From NCBI RefSeq assembly GCF_021347895.1, contig NC_067132.1, positions 186,001 through 250,000 of the forward strand: DNA of 64,000 nucleotides, given 5' to 3'. Source of the stretch: Acanthochromis polyacanthus (Eukaryota; Chordata; Actinopteri; Pomacentridae). The position numbers and the translations under genes are program-made. Position 1 is the first letter of the stretch. Each line of letters begins with the position of its first letter. Below, one piece after another: positions 53,384 through 64,000 of the stretch. The notes under the pieces were generated by a model. It made no database searches. It was not told the origin of the DNA and was given only the letters and a program-made list of their open reading frames with translations.

Positions 53384-56191
53384 TTACTTAACGGGTTCAA
53401 TGTTGCTTAGCCTTCCTATGTTGTTTTCTTTTTGACCTGAGAAATGTTCAGAAAACATCATCAACACAAACAACAAACAAGAAATAAATTCCAAAGTGAC
53501 AGAAGAACATCTTCTTACCTTTTTTCTTTTTAAAGAACAGTAGAAGGACGACTATTACTACTCCTATTACTGGTGGTGCTGCTATTAAAGCCCGAGTAGT
53601 TTTATCCTTCATCCACTTGACTCCTCCTCCATTGACTGATTTCCCTGAAATATAAAAGATTCAGTTAATTTTCTGTCTCTGGAAGCTCCATGATGGAGTT
53701 TTGTGATCTTTGATGTCTGCAGGTCAAACACATCTTCCAGATAATCAGAGGAACTTTTGCTGTTTTACCTCCACTTATCTTCACAGAGGTGTCACTTATC
53801 AGCGTCTCCTCAGCATTACTGAGTTGACAGCTGTACATTCCCTCCTGCTCTGAAGATAAGTCCTGCAGTGTGATGTCTCCTGACTCTGACACATCCTTCA
53901 CCTGCTGCCTCCACTCCTCTGAGACTGTGGAGCTGCCATCAGTCCTGCTCTGCTTCACCATCATCTGACTGTGGTTGAATCTCCAAAGCAGGTGAGAGAA
54001 GGAAAAGTTGGAGGCAGCGCAGGGGATGATTGTTTCACTTGTTGATCCACTGATAGGAGCTGAAATGATGGAAGAGAAAAAGACAAGAATGAAGCAAGTC
54101 AATAATGTGTGAGTGGATTGTTGAGATGAGATGTTTTCCTCACTGAGTTTCCTCCAAGCAGCTCTCCTCCTGTTTGTTGGAGTTGTGACGGTGCAGCTGT
54201 AGACCAGATCAGTGTGACTGTGTGAGAGGATCAGAGAACTACTGATGCTGTAAAGCTGCTCTTCATTCTGCTGGACTGTGGTTGTGTTGTGGAGGTTGAT
54301 GTTGGATGGAGGTGTGGTGGACCAGGTGAGCTCAGGTTGAGGGTAGATCCCCTCTGAGCTGCAGCTCATCCTGTTTTCTACCTGCTGGATGTTCACTTCA
54401 TGGACTGGAGCTGGAAAAGAGGACAAAAAAAGATCTTTGATGATCATAGAACAATATAATTGATGCTTTTCTCTTAGAAATACGTCGCACAAAAATTGTT
54501 TAGAACTCAGGGTTTCCTGTGTTTGTTGCTTCTCATACCGTAAACCTTCAGATTGATATAGGAAGTCTTTGGTCCATTGATGGTCCTGGTGTAACACTTG
54601 TATCTTCCTTCATCCTGAACCTTCACTCCTGTCAGCTGCAGTGAGGCGTTTCCTCTGGAGATCTGGTCCTTGAACAGTGACGTCCTGTTTCTGTAGATCT
54701 GGTGTTGATATTCAAGGTTGTCTTGGTTCTTGTAGTACGAGTGGACAAGAAGGTTTCTAGCTTTGAAATGAACCCAGGTGATGATGTCATAAGGACCAGC
54801 CTGGAAGCTGCACGGTAAGATGCATCTCTCCATAAAAACACAGAACACCTCAGTATCTGCAACATCAGGTAAAGACCATGTTAGTGAGAGACTCAGACCT
54901 GCATCAGAAACACACTTAGATTTAGTTGTTGAGCAGCGTTTGTTCTGTTACTGAGAAATAAGAATTACAACTAAACAGTGTTAAATTGTGTGTTATTATA
55001 CTTATCAGCATTTTATCAGAATTTAAATCTCCTCCTTGATCAGATGTTCAGTAAATTTCAGAACATTGAGCTGATAAATCCTCTTTCATCCTCAAATGAA
55101 TCAAAAACTTCATTTCTGTCCAAAGATGAACAACAGTCATTGAATGTAAATCAAGTTTTCTCAGTTTAAACACCTTTGAGGTCTTCAGTTGTACATCAGT
55201 AAAGAGCTGAGGTGAGCTGTTTACTTTGATTTACTTCCTACATACATACAGAGCTGTGAAAAAGTATTTGCCCCCCAACAGAAATCTTACATTTTTGCAT
55301 ATTTCTCACATTTAAATGTTCCAGATCATCAAACTAATGCTTAGATTATTGAATATTATACAGAGATAACCCACAGAACACAAAATGTAGTTTATAATTC
55401 TGGTTTATTGAAGTTTTATTGAAAACCTCTGTCACTCCTGTGAATCAGTAATTGCCCCCTGAACCTAATAACTGCTTGGTCTGTTTGGAGCTGCAGTTAA
55501 ATGTTTGTTCCAGCTGGTGATCATCTTTTCATCACCATGGAGGAAGTCTGGTCCACTCTTCTCTGCAGAATACTTTCAGTTCTGTCACATTAGATGATTT
55601 TAGATCATGAACTGATCCTTTAAATTCTCACCACAGGATCTGAATTAGATTCAAGTCCAGACTTTGACTCAAATCCTTGATTCAGTTCTTTTTGATCAAG
55701 TGTTTATTATTTATATGTCTTATTATTCTCAACATGGAACATTGTGCTCCAAAAATACATGAAAAAAAAAAACAATTTTCCATCTTTATTTGACAAAAAG
55801 ATCCACTCTCTGACATCCAGAGTCTCTGTAGTGGCTGTTCTCTCTCTCTCTACATCTCCCTTCTTTATTTTACCAGCTAGGATCAGTTGACCACTAATTC
55901 TCATTTACAATGATTCCATTATTATTTTTCCTGATAACCACATCAGTGTGTAAACCCCATCCTAACACCTGTAGCTTTAATTCAGTCTGATAATAAAGCA
56001 CCTCAACCTTTTTCTCCTGATCTCTTTCTACAGTTAATGAGACCAACAGAGCTCAACTTGTCAAACACAATAAAGCCATGGATGGAAAATAAAGAGAAAC
56101 TAGAATCTATGAAAAGAAGACAAAGTTTTCACTCACCTCCTCTGGAAACAGTCACAATCCACAGAAACAGGAGAAACACACAATCCTTCAT
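53384..56191 (-). CDS. B7-family immunoglobulin membrane protein, HHLA2-like
   Basis: Exons on the minus strand: 56191-56137 (signal peptide MKDCVFLLFLWIVTVSRG), 54856-54539 (V domain), 54410-54144 (C domain), 54059-53769 (third Ig domain), 53644-53519 (transmembrane) and 53436 onward, with an in-frame stop at 53384. All junctions are phase 1, the usual Ig-exon phase; the total is 369 residues. The V domain has CILPCSF, ITWVH and DEGRYKCY, plus HSYYKNQDNLE and NRTSLF, which match human HHLA2 (HSYYKGSDHLE, NRTSLF). The C domain has RMSCSSEGIYPQPELTW and YSCTV. The third domain has IIPCAASNFSFSHLLWRF and EGMYSCQL. The membrane helix (VIGVVIVVLLLFF) is followed by KKKK. The expected role is a T-cell co-signalling ligand on the cell surface. 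Proximity to cip2a, as in human, favours HHLA2; other fish B7 or butyrophilin-like names are possible. Confidence 0.8.
55245..55640. mobile_element. DNA-transposon end fragment in intron 1 of the HHLA2-like gene
   Basis: Begins with the fish transposon-end words AGCTGTGAAAAAGTATTTGC and GTTCCAGATCATCAAACTAA. The matching right end is absent. I found no equivalent in intron 1 of the right-arm copy, so it probably inserted after the duplication. Confidence 0.55.
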
Positions 56192-56316
56192 CCTGATTAT
56201 TTTATGCTTCAGAGCAGATCTGGAGGAAAAGACTGAACTTTAGAGTCCTGATATGAAGGAGAGACGATCAGAGGACCAGAAACCTCACAGACCTGAAGTA
56301 AATCAAAGCGCCATCG

Positions 56317-56590
56317 CCTGTGTCTGTTCGCTGGGAGACAATGTGGTGCTGAAGTACACTGTGTCACCGCCAACAGCGCCAACCGCTTTCCCACCTCCGC
56401 TGTCCACCTCCGCTGTTGGCGGTGGATCTCTGACAGATCCACCGCCAACAGCAGACCACATTTACATAATGTGGTCTGTTGTGGCCAATAGCAGGTTCAG
56501 GGGTGGATCTCTGTCAGAGATCCACCTCCGCTGTTGGCGGAGACACAGTGTACTTCAGCACCACGTTGTCTCCCAGCGAACAGACACAGG
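56317..56590. repeat. Long imperfect palindrome in the spacer of the inverted duplication
   Basis: The first 49 bases, starting CCTGTGTCTGTTCGCTGGGA, are the reverse complement of the last bases with one mismatch. Inner parts built from CCACCTCCGCTGTTGGCGG and its inverse fold further. It could be a foldback MITE or a local inversion product. A MITE-like fragment with ACTCAGAGTTTT and CCTGCTTCGTGAAA follows at 56598-56672, related to 9125-9280. Confidence 0.85.
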
Positions 56591-56672
56591 TGAAACGAAA
56601 AACTCTGAGTTTCCCTCATTTCAGGGTTAACAAACTCAGAGTTTTCACTAAACCTGCTTCGTGAAATAGGCC

Positions 56673-57559
56673 CCTGGAGAAAGAAGAAGAAAAATAATGG
56701 AAAAATAAATATATATAAACAGATATTTACACATCTAGCAAAGAACATATATATGCAGTCGTGTAAAATGACCATTTATAGAGTTAGAATATCGTGAACA
56801 AATCAGAGAACACTGTTGTTTTGGGTTGAGGTGTTTATGAACAGAATAAACTGTAAACTCATGTTGAGGAAGTGAATCTAATGGAAAATCCCCAGAAGCA
56901 GCAGGAGGAGGAGAATGATCACCATAGAGGCGTTTCCTCTCAGAGAAACTCCACCTCTGAGGATCTAAATGTAAACACAGAGAGAAAACACTGAGTGAAA
57001 GGAAATACAACAGCTGGTATGATGATTTATTGTTGGTGATGTTGGTGTGACTTTAGTGATGAAATCTGCTCAGATGTTGATGAAGGATTTGATCAGACTG
57101 TGAATAAAGTGAACATGAGGAGGAAGTCCACCAGAGAACTCCACTAGTTTAGCTTCATTTCATGGACTTTCTGCTGGGAGGAGACATGAGGAGGACTTAG
57201 TTTCTGTCAGCTTTGACACTTAGTGAGACTCTCTGACAGACTGATGATACAGAAGCAGTTGGAATGAATGTTTCAGCTTTAAATACTACTGAGAATATGA
57301 ATGATTTATTCAAGAAATATTCCTCACAGCAGACAACTTAATGTCCAAATACTTAAAATTCCAAATGTTTACACCCAAGTAGTACTTTCTCAGTACCAGG
57401 TTGTGGTTTTAAGTATTTATTCCAAATACTACTTCCTGTGATTTAACTTGGTACTAAAAGCTGCATTTGGACAAACTTTGTACTTTAGATTCTTCTGTCA
57501 TCATCATAAAATAATAATAGAATGATGAGTTGTGGCCTTTCCAGTCTCTGGATCTCCAT
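56673..57559. other. Spacer between the inverted arms
   Basis: No exon or known repeat recognised. It contains a purine-rich GAAGCAGCAGGAGGAGGAGA stretch near 56893. Confidence 0.45.
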
Positions 57560-57614
57560 CTGGTGTTTATAAATCTTTAGTCCAGTTCTGCTCTGAAACG
57601 TGACATAAATCAGG

Positions 57615-60185
57615 ATCAGGATCAACTTCTCCATGTTTCTGTAGATTTTAGTTTCCACAGGAGGTGAGTGAAAACTGATACCAGGATTCTAAAAACTTCG
57701 GTTTAAATGTTCCCTTCACTGTGTTTCATGTTATCCTGATCCAGCATTTTATTCTGTTTTTATTTCATAAATCTCTCCTTCACTAAACCAGAACGTCTTG
57801 ATCAAAATGTGATCACATCAGTTTAAACGTCAGAAAGTGAGGAGCTCACAGAGCAGCTCAGTGCTGCAGTGAATCCTTGATTTACTGTTTGTTGGAGTCT
57901 TTACTTTTAGTTGATTAAATATGTGCAGCATCAGACAGCAGCAGATGAACATGAGACACAACTGATCATGTTTACAACAACAGGAACTTCATCAGTTCTT
58001 CATAAATATTTATCCTCTGAACAGAAAAACCTTCTGAACTTTTCTTCACCTCATACAGGTGAGCTGGAACAGATTTAATGATTGAATTATTCTGTCTTCA
58101 TTTGCTGTGATATTTGGAAGGAAATCTAAAAGAAGAAGTCAGTTTTGTTTGTGGGTCAAATATTTGTGTTGAAGAGTCAGATTTATTTCTCAGAACATCA
58201 TTTATTTACTGATAAACAAACAGAATGGATTAAATTAAATGATGTTTCCTCGTTAGAGTCTCAGTTTAAACAGTTGAACTCTGAGTTGGTCTAAAACTGT
58301 GGAGCAGAAACTCTGATTCTCTGTTGGTCCTCGTCTTCTACAAATACAGCAGGAGGGAACAACAAAATACTGCAATAAAATATTACTAAAGAATAGTCCA
58401 CCAGTTAAACATTTACTGCTTTCTGATTTTATCGTCTCTTTACAGCTTCAACTTCCAGAGATATTTATGGATCGAACTTCTTGGAGTTCATGAATCAAAA
58501 ACTGGAGATTTAGTTGTAATTAATATTTCTCAGTAACAGAACAAACGCTGCTCAACAACTAAATCTAAGTGTGTTTCTGATGCAGGTCTGAGTCTCTCAC
58601 TAACATGGTCTTTACCTGATGTTGCAGATACTGAGGTGTCCTGTGTTTTTATGGAGAGATGCATCTTACCGTGCAGCTTCCAGGCCGGTCCTCGAGTCGT
58701 CATCTACTGGGCTCATATGAAAAGACTTCATGTCCACTCGTACTACAACAACCAAGACCAGCTTGGATATCAGGACCAGATCTACAGAAACAGGACGTCA
58801 CTGTTCAAGGACCAGATCTCCAGAGGAAACGCCTCACTGCAGCTGACAGGAGTGAAGGTTCAGGATGAAGGAAGATACCAATGTTACACCAGCACCAACA
58901 ATGGAACCAAGGATTCAGTTATTAACCTAAAAATTGATGGTATGAGATGCACATAGTAATCCAGGAAAACAATTAGTTTCTTAGTTATTTATGTGCAACG
59001 TATTTCTAAGAGAAAAATTATCAAATATATTGTTGAATGAACATCAAAGATCTTTTTTTCTCCTCTTTTCCAGCTCCAGTCCATGAAGTGAACATCCAGC
59101 AGGTAGAAAACAGGATGAGCTGCAGCTCAGAGGGGATCTACCCTCAACCTGAGCTCACCTGGTCCACCACACCTCCATCCAACATCAACCTCCACAACAC
59201 AACCACAGTCCAGCAGAATGAAGAGCAGCTTTACAGCATCAGTAGTTCTCTGATCCTCTCACACAGTCACACTGATCTGGTCTACAGCTGCACCGTCACA
59301 ACTCCAACAAACAACATGACGGCCTCTCTGTCTAGAACAAGTAAGTGGACTTATGTTCAGAGCAGGAGGGAATGTACACCTGTCAACTCAGTAATGCTGA
59401 GGAGACGCTGATAAGTGACACCTCTGTGAAGATAAGTGGAGGTAAAACAGCAAAAGTTCCTCTGATTATCTGGAAGATGTGTTTGACCTGCAGACATCAA
59501 AGATCACAAAACTCCATCATGGAGCTTCCAGAGACAGAAAATTAACTGTTTTTTTTTTTTTATTTCAGGGAAATCAGTCAATGGAGGAGGATTCATAGGT
59601 TTAGTGATTGGAGCTGTTCTGGTTTCAGCAGCAGTCGGTCTGTTTCTGTTCTATAAAAAGAAAAAAGGTAAGAAGATGTTCTTCCTTCAATTTGGAATTT
59701 ATTTCTTTTACATTGTTTGTGTTGATGATGTTTTCTGAACATTTCTCAGGTCAACAAGAAAACAGCAAAAGAAGATCAAGCAGTGATAAAACCACATACA
59801 GTAAGTAAATGTTCTTTGTTAAACTTGTGTGCTGCTCTGTGTGAACTACAGTAAATGAGGGAACATGTTAAAGGAGAAAACTGTTGTCATCAAGTTAGTT
59901 TTCTGGGATGTTTCAGGAACATTTCCACCACTTATTTTCATCAACATGCTTTGTTGTATCAGCTAAGATGATGATCTCAGTCAGAGTTCAACAACATCCA
60001 TGAAATGAAAACATTAAAGTCACTGAAATGAAGAGAAAACAGAAAATCACATGAAGGAGTCATGGTTGATGAGAAGGTTTATTTGTATTTAAGAGGATTA
60101 AACAATGGCCTGTTGCTATTTGATGTGTTTTTTGGCTGATTTTTTTTAAATTTTATTTGCAGATCCATTAAACTTGAAGATATAA
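57615..60185 (+). pseudogene. Decayed inverted copy of the HHLA2-like gene
   Basis: Retained exons: V 58628-58939, C 59074-59340, transmembrane 59569-59667, tail 59750-59800 and 60163-60185; all are open and phase 1. The signal-peptide exon (57615-57663) aligns with the left-arm one by its flanks and GGAG donor, but its ATG has become ATC and its sixth aligned Phe-Leu-Trp stretch reads TTTCTGTAG, a stop. The third Ig exon is mostly deleted: 59341-59440 fuses the C-exon donor region to the last third of that exon (SNAEETLISDTSVKISG) without an acceptor. Skipping it keeps frame and gives SRTRKSVNGGG before a membrane helix (LVIGAVLVSAAVGLFLFY) and KKKK. If another upstream exon supplied a signal peptide, a two-domain protein could still be made; none was recognised, so I call it a probable pseudogene. 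Confidence 0.6.
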
Positions 60186-61149
60186 ATGCAGGAACAGACT
60201 GGAGGTAAAGTCCTTGATGAGGTTTTACAGAGAGACTGAAGAGGAGCTTTAAAAATGTGTTTTGGAGACAAACTCATTGTTCTTCTTCAGCTGCTAGTTT
60301 AGATTTACAAACACTTTATGCTTTGACGCTGTTACAAATGAACTTTATTAATTCCGTTGTTTATTTTTTGTTTGTTTAATTTCAGTTTATTTCATCTCAA
60401 ATCATCAGAGGCTTCTTCTCGACAATCTCTGGTTTAGTTTTTTTATTATAAACTCTGAATATTTAAAAATTTGTCTTTTGAAATTTTAGATTGATTAAAA
60501 AAAAGACTGTCAACTCATTATGAGCAGGATTTTTTTTAACACATTCAAGTTTTATATAAAATCTAAAGAAGTCATGAAGTGATATTTTCTGACCCACATG
60601 GAGCTGCACGTCACAATAATAGAAAACCGATTAAATACTTTATCATGGTGACAAAAAGGAAAAGAAAGTTATTTTCTTTTAACTTATTATGATTATTCTA
60701 CATTATATTATTAACACTATATTGATTGAGCAGCTTTGACAAATTTCACCATAAAAACAAATTGTTAGCAGACAGTCTGATCCACGGAGAAGAGTTCTGG
60801 AGTTTAACAATTATTATAATTCTGATATATAGCTTCACAAATATGAGAAACATCCATATTTCTTCATCACAGAACATCAAATATAGTCAAACAGAAATTG
60901 CTGTTGATTTGAGATGAAATGATCCTGGTAATATTTGTAAAACGGATTATTTCAACCATCATTTTATTTACATTCTGCTGTTTTCTCTGTGATAATTAAT
61001 TCACTGTACAACCCATGTAATGTGGATCTTTAACAGCAGTGGACTGATAGGAGCTTTGAAAAACTGTGTTGTATTTCAGTTTCTTATTCTACAGTTTTTT
61101 CCTGCACTGCACATGTATTTTACAGCTTTATTTGGTTTGTGTCTGTTCA

Positions 61150-61440
61150 TGTTCAATTCAGTTTTATTTATATAGCGTCAATTACAGTCAAATCGTCTCA
61201 AGACGCTTTACAGAACCCATATGCCTGACCCCCAGAGCAGCCCAAAGGCGACAGTGGCAAGGAAAACACCCTTTTAACAGGGAAGAAACCTCGAGCAGAA
61301 CCCGGCTCTATATAGGGGGGACCCATCTGCCTGCTGGCCGGGCGGGTTGAGAGGGACAGAAGAGGGCAAGGGGGAGGGATGGGAGAAGAGGGAGGGGTGG
61401 GAAAGCAAGGAAAACACAACACAGATTTGGATACATGCAT
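61150..61440 (+). mobile_element. Abundant teleost interspersed repeat (TTTATTTATATAGCG type)
   Basis: Landmarks GTTTTATTTATATAGCGTCA, TCTCAAGACGCTTTACAG, GGCGACAGTGGCAAGGAAAA and AACAGGGAAGAAACCTCGAG are those of a repeat seen throughout spiny-rayed fish genomes. Non-coding as present here; I do not assign a class. Confidence 0.75.
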
Positions 61441-62230
61441 GACAGGATATGTGACACAGACAAAGTATAAGCTAACATTGAAAACTGACTCATAGTTTAC
61501 TCTGATGATGTACGGCTCTGACATTAAACATACTCCATATATAGCTAGCAGTAAAATTCAAACAGTATGTAAGTTAGCATAACAAGTATAGTGAAGTATA
61601 GTTTATCTGCCTGTAATGATGCAGCTCTCAGAGGACATGCAGGACAAACGTCTTTCTCAGTATTTAAAACATTTGTGCCTTGGTAAAAATGACCACTATT
61701 GTGAGAAAAACAAGCAGCTTGACATCTGACTGACTGTTGCACAGCTGTTAGTCATTTAATGCTGCTTTTACTGAAACGTGGACATCAGAGTTTCACTGAA
61801 TGAATGTGAAAAACTACTGAGCAGATCTGAGCAGATTAGCATTATTTCAATGTTTTATTTTAATAGTTAATTTGTGAATTTCTAACTACTGATGCACTTT
61901 TGTCTGCTGTTACTACTCTTGTTTTTTATGATTATTTTGATCATTGTCAGTTTTATAGATGTTTAAGTTTTATTTCAGAGTTTTTCTTTGCTGTAAAATC
62001 AGCTTCAGTTGACTTCCTCCACTGACTGGAACAGACTCTTTGTTTTGTATCTTCATTTTTCATAGAACAGATTTCAGACTAGAATTTTAGTGTGATTGGA
62101 GCTAAATACAAACATGAGGCTTCAAATACAATCCAGAGTCTGTATTTTCATGGATTATTAGACTATCAGTGTTAATACTGGATTATCAGACTTCATTTCA
62201 TTTCACAATATTCTGAAATCCTGTTTTATG

Positions 62231-64000
62231 TCATATTTTCATGCTGATAAAACACAATGATTGTAACAGTCTGTGACCTCTACTGGTTTTATTGTCACTT
62301 TATGATTAAAAATAAAAACAATTCTGGAAAAACGACAACAAATGATTTCAGTTTGTGTCCAGCAGAGGACGCTGTAACTCCATCACTCATTTATTCAGTC
62401 AAACACTTCACTGTTGACTCTACAAACTTTATCTGATTATGAGGTTTTTTAAGTGTTGATTTAGCTGAAAAAGTTGTGAAAAACGACAACAAAGAGACAC
62501 AAAATGACCACAAAAATAAACTAAAAAGCCACTCGAACACAACAAATGACCACTAAGAGACACCAAACAACTAAAACCAGACAAATGATCAAAACTAGAC
62601 ACAAAACAAACTTAAGAGACACAAAACAACCACAAAAAGACACAAAATGACGTCTGGATTCTCTCCAATGTCCAAAACAAAGTTGTCCTCAGGGAGACAG
62701 TCAAAGATAATCTCATCTAAATATCCTCCACATTATTCCACCTTAAAGGCAGGACTTTAAAGTGCTGCTGGCATTCATCATGTCATTACTCTGATTTACA
62801 GTTTCAACGTCTCATCGTGTTCTAACTGGAATTTCAGACACTTTTACACCAAGAAATGATCAAACTTGACTTTAAAATCAGTAACTATAAAGAGAAAAAT
62901 CCAGTTTACTTTGTGTGTGTCAGTGTTTAAAGTGTGTTTGTGTGTTGTGGAGGAACAGATCTGCTCAGCTGATTTCTATGCAGCAGTAAACTGATCTGAT
63001 GAAGCTGAGAGTTGATGGAAAACGGAGGTTGGACCCTGAAAACAGATCACAGATGCTCTGTTCACTGTTTTAATGTCACACTTTCTCTGACGTCCTGAAC
63101 ACGCTGAAGGCTGATGGAAACCCTCCAACAGCGCCCCCTGCTGCTGCCCTCTGCTCACATCCAGCAGCTCCTGCAGCTTTAACTTTGCTGTCAAAGCAAC
63201 AGGACTGAACTCCACTGTTTTTCTCTGTCAGCTTTGGATGTTGGTGAAAAGACAGAAATCCTTCATCTGCTGTCACTTTCTGAAGCTTTTTTTATCCTCT
63301 CAGGTGAACTTTGTGTAGAATCTGTGCTTTCAGGATGTGGAGGTGAAGCAGAGGAAGAAGGCCAACAGCAGAAACCCTGAACTCTACATTCAGTCACTTT
63401 TCATTTCAGCTCTGTTCTGGGTTGATGCTCATTTTTTCTATTATTTAAACACAACTGAAATTATTTTACAGGTCTGAGGAAAACAAAGGAATCAGTTTTG
63501 AAGTATGTTGAGGCAACATTTTCACCAAAACATCAGTGTTCTTCTACATTTATAAACTTATTTTACTGCTACTATGAGGGTTCTATGGAGGATGATCCAT
63601 TAGTCTGAACAATAAATCAATAAAAGCTTTTTCTGTAACGTGAAAGTTTCAGAGCAGGACTTTAGAGACGTCTGTCTGGACATGAAGGATTTTCAAAACT
63701 CTAGATTTATGATCAATTAAATACACTTTCATCTAAATTAATCACATAATTTATAAGCAACAGTAAAAATCTAGATGAATTTCTGTCTAAAAGCTGAACG
63801 GACTTTATTTTTAATTGTCAGGAATTTAAATATCAGAGAAAATAAAGCAGAATTCTAACATTTGTTGTCATTTGTTTGGCAGGAAAACAAAGCAAAGATA
63901 AACTTGTGTTTGTGTTATTTAATATTCATGTTACAGTTAAAGTCAGAACATCATCAAAACTGTGAGAATAAAGTTGATTTTAAACAGAACTAACAAGTTT
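62231..64000. other. Intergenic stretch to the window end
   Basis: At 62470-62650 there is a degenerate tract of ACACAAAATGACCACAAA-like words, similar in style to the GACAAAA tracts in cip2a introns. A GC-richer patch at 63100-63210 (CAGCGCCCCCTGCTGCTGCC) is followed by ordinary AT-rich DNA. No exon recognised. Confidence 0.45.

Larger units (their letters stand above)
52400..56240 (-). repeat. Left arm of a large inverted duplication
   Basis: Collinear in reverse complement with 57560-62230. Matching landmarks run from the gene's 5' flank through all exons to non-coding sequence about 1 kb past the last exon (for example CAGACTTCATTTCATTTCAC on the right arm against its complement near 52440). 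It carries its own 55245 insertion and lacks about 1.4 kb present in the right arm downstream of the gene. Confidence 0.9.
57560..62230 (+). repeat. Right arm of the large inverted duplication
   Basis: Inverse match to 52400-56240. Extra sequence relative to the left arm lies between about 59950 and 61740, including a common fish repeat (61150-61440) and the terminal exon of the gene copy. Confidence 0.9.

Noticed and set aside
53665..54597. A continuous 310-codon minus-strand frame covering two Ig domains
   Set aside because: It reads through two introns that happen to stay open. Proper phase-1 donors and acceptors at 54410, 54143, 54059 and 53769 give the gene model instead.
59037..59411. 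A plus-strand frame that would extend the C domain into RRECTPVNSVMLRRR
   Set aside because: It runs past a good GTAAGT donor at 59341 into the out-of-frame remnant of the deleted Ig exon.

Overview
The window reads as genomic DNA from a ray-finned fish, most likely a spiny-rayed teleost. It has multi-exon genes with vertebrate GT-AG introns, Tc1-like and hAT-like DNA transposons of the kind abundant in fish, long minisatellites inside introns, and proteins closest to vertebrate families. There is one 25-N assembly gap (19109-19133). No bacterial features, CRISPR arrays, rRNA or tRNA genes were recognised.

Layout. 1-15170 is gene-poor and transposon-rich. It holds a full-length Tc1-like element with an apparently intact transposase (1414-3043), an unclassified insertion (3328-3982), an internally deleted Tc1 relative (4697-5049), a probable retroviral-type solo LTR (5074-6905), a small MITE and an AT-rich TTTA/AAAT microsatellite field. 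15744-36518 (+) is cip2a, the cellular inhibitor of PP2A, with 21 coding exons. Its introns are swollen by two minisatellite families, and intron 10 is an 88-bp U12-type AT-AC intron. Exons 1-2 carry three apparent single-base deletions at homopolymers, and exon 4 abuts the gap, so the 5' end of this gene is unreliable in this assembly. 38484-49957 (+) is chrnd, the muscle nicotinic acetylcholine receptor delta subunit. Its 12 exons splice to an uninterrupted 517-residue protein; one intron is GC-AG. Its introns host several transposons, including one that carries a RecQ-like helicase exon fragment.

52400-62230 is a large inverted duplication. The left arm (minus strand, 53384-56191) encodes a B7-like immunoglobulin protein resembling HHLA2: signal peptide, V, C and third Ig domain, transmembrane segment, short tail. 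The right arm (plus strand, 57615-60185) is a decayed copy. Its signal-peptide exon has lost the start codon and gained a stop, and its third Ig exon is mostly deleted. The V, C and transmembrane exons remain open and in phase.

The genes do not form an operon or a common pathway. CIP2A and HHLA2 are also close neighbours in the human genome (3q13.13), which supports the HHLA2-like call by synteny. CHRND lies on another human chromosome (2q37), so its position here marks a lineage difference. Exon boundaries were set by hand from splice sites, reading phase and family knowledge; no alignment or database search was run.
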